The translations under genes were made by a program, and so were the position numbers. The notes beneath the pieces were generated by a model. That model had not been told where the DNA came from. It did no database searches and saw only the letters and a list, made by a program, of their open reading frames with translations. Of a stretch of DNA of 15,018 nucleotides, positions 14,512-15,018 are shown piece by piece. Positions within the stretch are counted from its first letter, which is position 1; every line of letters starts with the position of its first letter. Source of the DNA: Parvicella sp963922585 (GTDB taxonomy: Bacteria > Bacteroidota > Bacteroidia > Flavobacteriales_D > Parvicellaceae); assembly GCA_963922585.1 (NCBI GenBank), contig CAWUIK010000076.1, forward strand, positions 1 to 15,018. The letters run 5' to 3'.

Positions 14512-15018
14512 TTAACGATTTAAATAGATAAATCCTTTATAGATTTTATCAATATTAGTTACATCTTCACCTAGATCAAGAATAAAGAAATAAGTTCCTG
14601 TTGGCAAATCTTCTCCTCCAATTTTTATTTTCGCCTGACTGGTTCCATCCCAAGTGTTTAAATATCCCGCTTCTTCATAAACAATATTACCCCATCTATT
14701 GAATACCGAGAAAATGTTGTTAGGATAATTCTCTATGTTTTCTATGACAAAAGTATCATTGGTGTTATCTCCATTGGGTGAGAATCCATCAGGTATAAAA
14801 ATTCCAACATCGCAACTTACAGTTGTTGTAACTCCTAATGTAATAGAACTTCCCACAAAATCACAGGGGTCGTTAGGGTCAGTTCCATCAGCAATTTCAT
14901 CACCATCAGTTACTCCGTCTCCATCACAATCTAAGTCTAAAGGGTTATTTATTGTAAATGAAGCTGGTAATGAATTACAAGAAGCATCTACAACTACGAT
15001 TTCATATACTCCTGGATT
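14512..15018 (-). CDS. T9SS type-B secreted protein, C-terminal part (partial)
   Basis: The reading frame is open from its stop at 14512-14514 to the window edge, so only the last 168 residues are seen; a GTG at 14856 is internal, not the start. From the edge inwards there is an end of an extracellular repeat (YEIVVVDASCNS), then an acidic thrombospondin-type-3-like calcium segment (LDCDGDGVTDGDEIADGTDP). The C-terminal sorting domain follows: IFIPDGFSPNGDNTNDTF, then FSVFNRWGNIVYE, NTWDG, LPTGTYFFILDL and KGFIYLNR. That domain is the gliding-motility-associated (CHU_C) type-B signal that directs export by the type IX system and cell-surface attachment or release. The full protein is probably large and modular; its function lies upstream of the window edge. 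Confidence 0.92.
   Translation of the reverse strand, partial: NPGVYEIVVVDASCNSLPASFTINNPLDLDCDGDGVTDGDEIADGTDPNDPCDFVGSSITLGVTTTVSCDVGIFIPDGFSPNGDNTNDTFVIENIENYPNNIFSVFNRWGNIVYEEAGYLNTWDGTSQAKIKIGGEDLPTGTYFFILDLGEDVTNIDKIYKGFIYLNR

Noticed and set aside
11838..15018. SusC/SusD-type polysaccharide utilisation locus
   Set aside because: The downstream gene is convergent and is a T9SS type-B substrate, not a SusD lipoprotein; no glycoside hydrolase is in the window.

Overview
The window looks like a chromosomal core region of a Bacteroidota bacterium, most likely a flavobacterium in the broad sense. The DNA is AT-rich. Several genes are preceded by the Bacteroidota -7 promoter box (TAnnTTTG) rather than Shine-Dalgarno-type signals. 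Further lineage markers are a type IX secretion (T9SS) type-B C-terminal sorting domain, a TonB-dependent receptor with an N-terminal carboxypeptidase-like regulatory domain, and lipoproteins and an outer-membrane protein of families I know from Bacteroidota.

Layout. 1-258: non-coding downstream sequence with one copy of a dispersed 45-nt element. 259-2233 (minus): a two-gene operon, a TsaC/YrdC-type threonylcarbamoyl-AMP synthase followed by a CCA tRNA nucleotidyltransferase, overlapping by 26 nt. 2234-2826: a gene-free stretch of degenerate intergenic repeats. 2827-4962 (minus): a GT4-type glycosyltransferase and an MbnP-like lipoprotein. 5099-6116: a HAD phosphatase (plus) convergent with and overlapping methylmalonyl-CoA epimerase (minus). 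6222-7022 (plus): a lipoprotein of unknown function, then a repeat-bearing convergent gap. 7229-8074 (minus): an outer-membrane protein of unknown function. 8179-10818 (plus): alanyl-tRNA synthetase. 10850-10960 (minus): tRNA-Cys with its terminator. 11026-11589 (minus): a pRiA4b ORF-3-like protein with an acidic tail. 11838-14507 (plus): a TonB-dependent receptor. 14512-15018 (minus): the C-terminal end of a T9SS type-B secreted protein that runs off the window.

Function. A loose tRNA theme runs through the window: t6A37 modification (TsaC-like), CCA-end addition, AlaS and tRNA-Cys. The tRNA-Cys gene does not encode CCA, so it depends on an enzyme like the one encoded here. The other genes are metabolic (epimerase, phosphatase) or cell-envelope and do not form one pathway. 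I see no transposase, integrase, CRISPR array, toxin-antitoxin pair, phage gene or defence cassette. I found no convincing new multi-gene system. The most interesting material is the intergenic repeats, the lipoproteins and outer-membrane protein of unknown function, the acidic-aromatic tail and the short-leader promoters.
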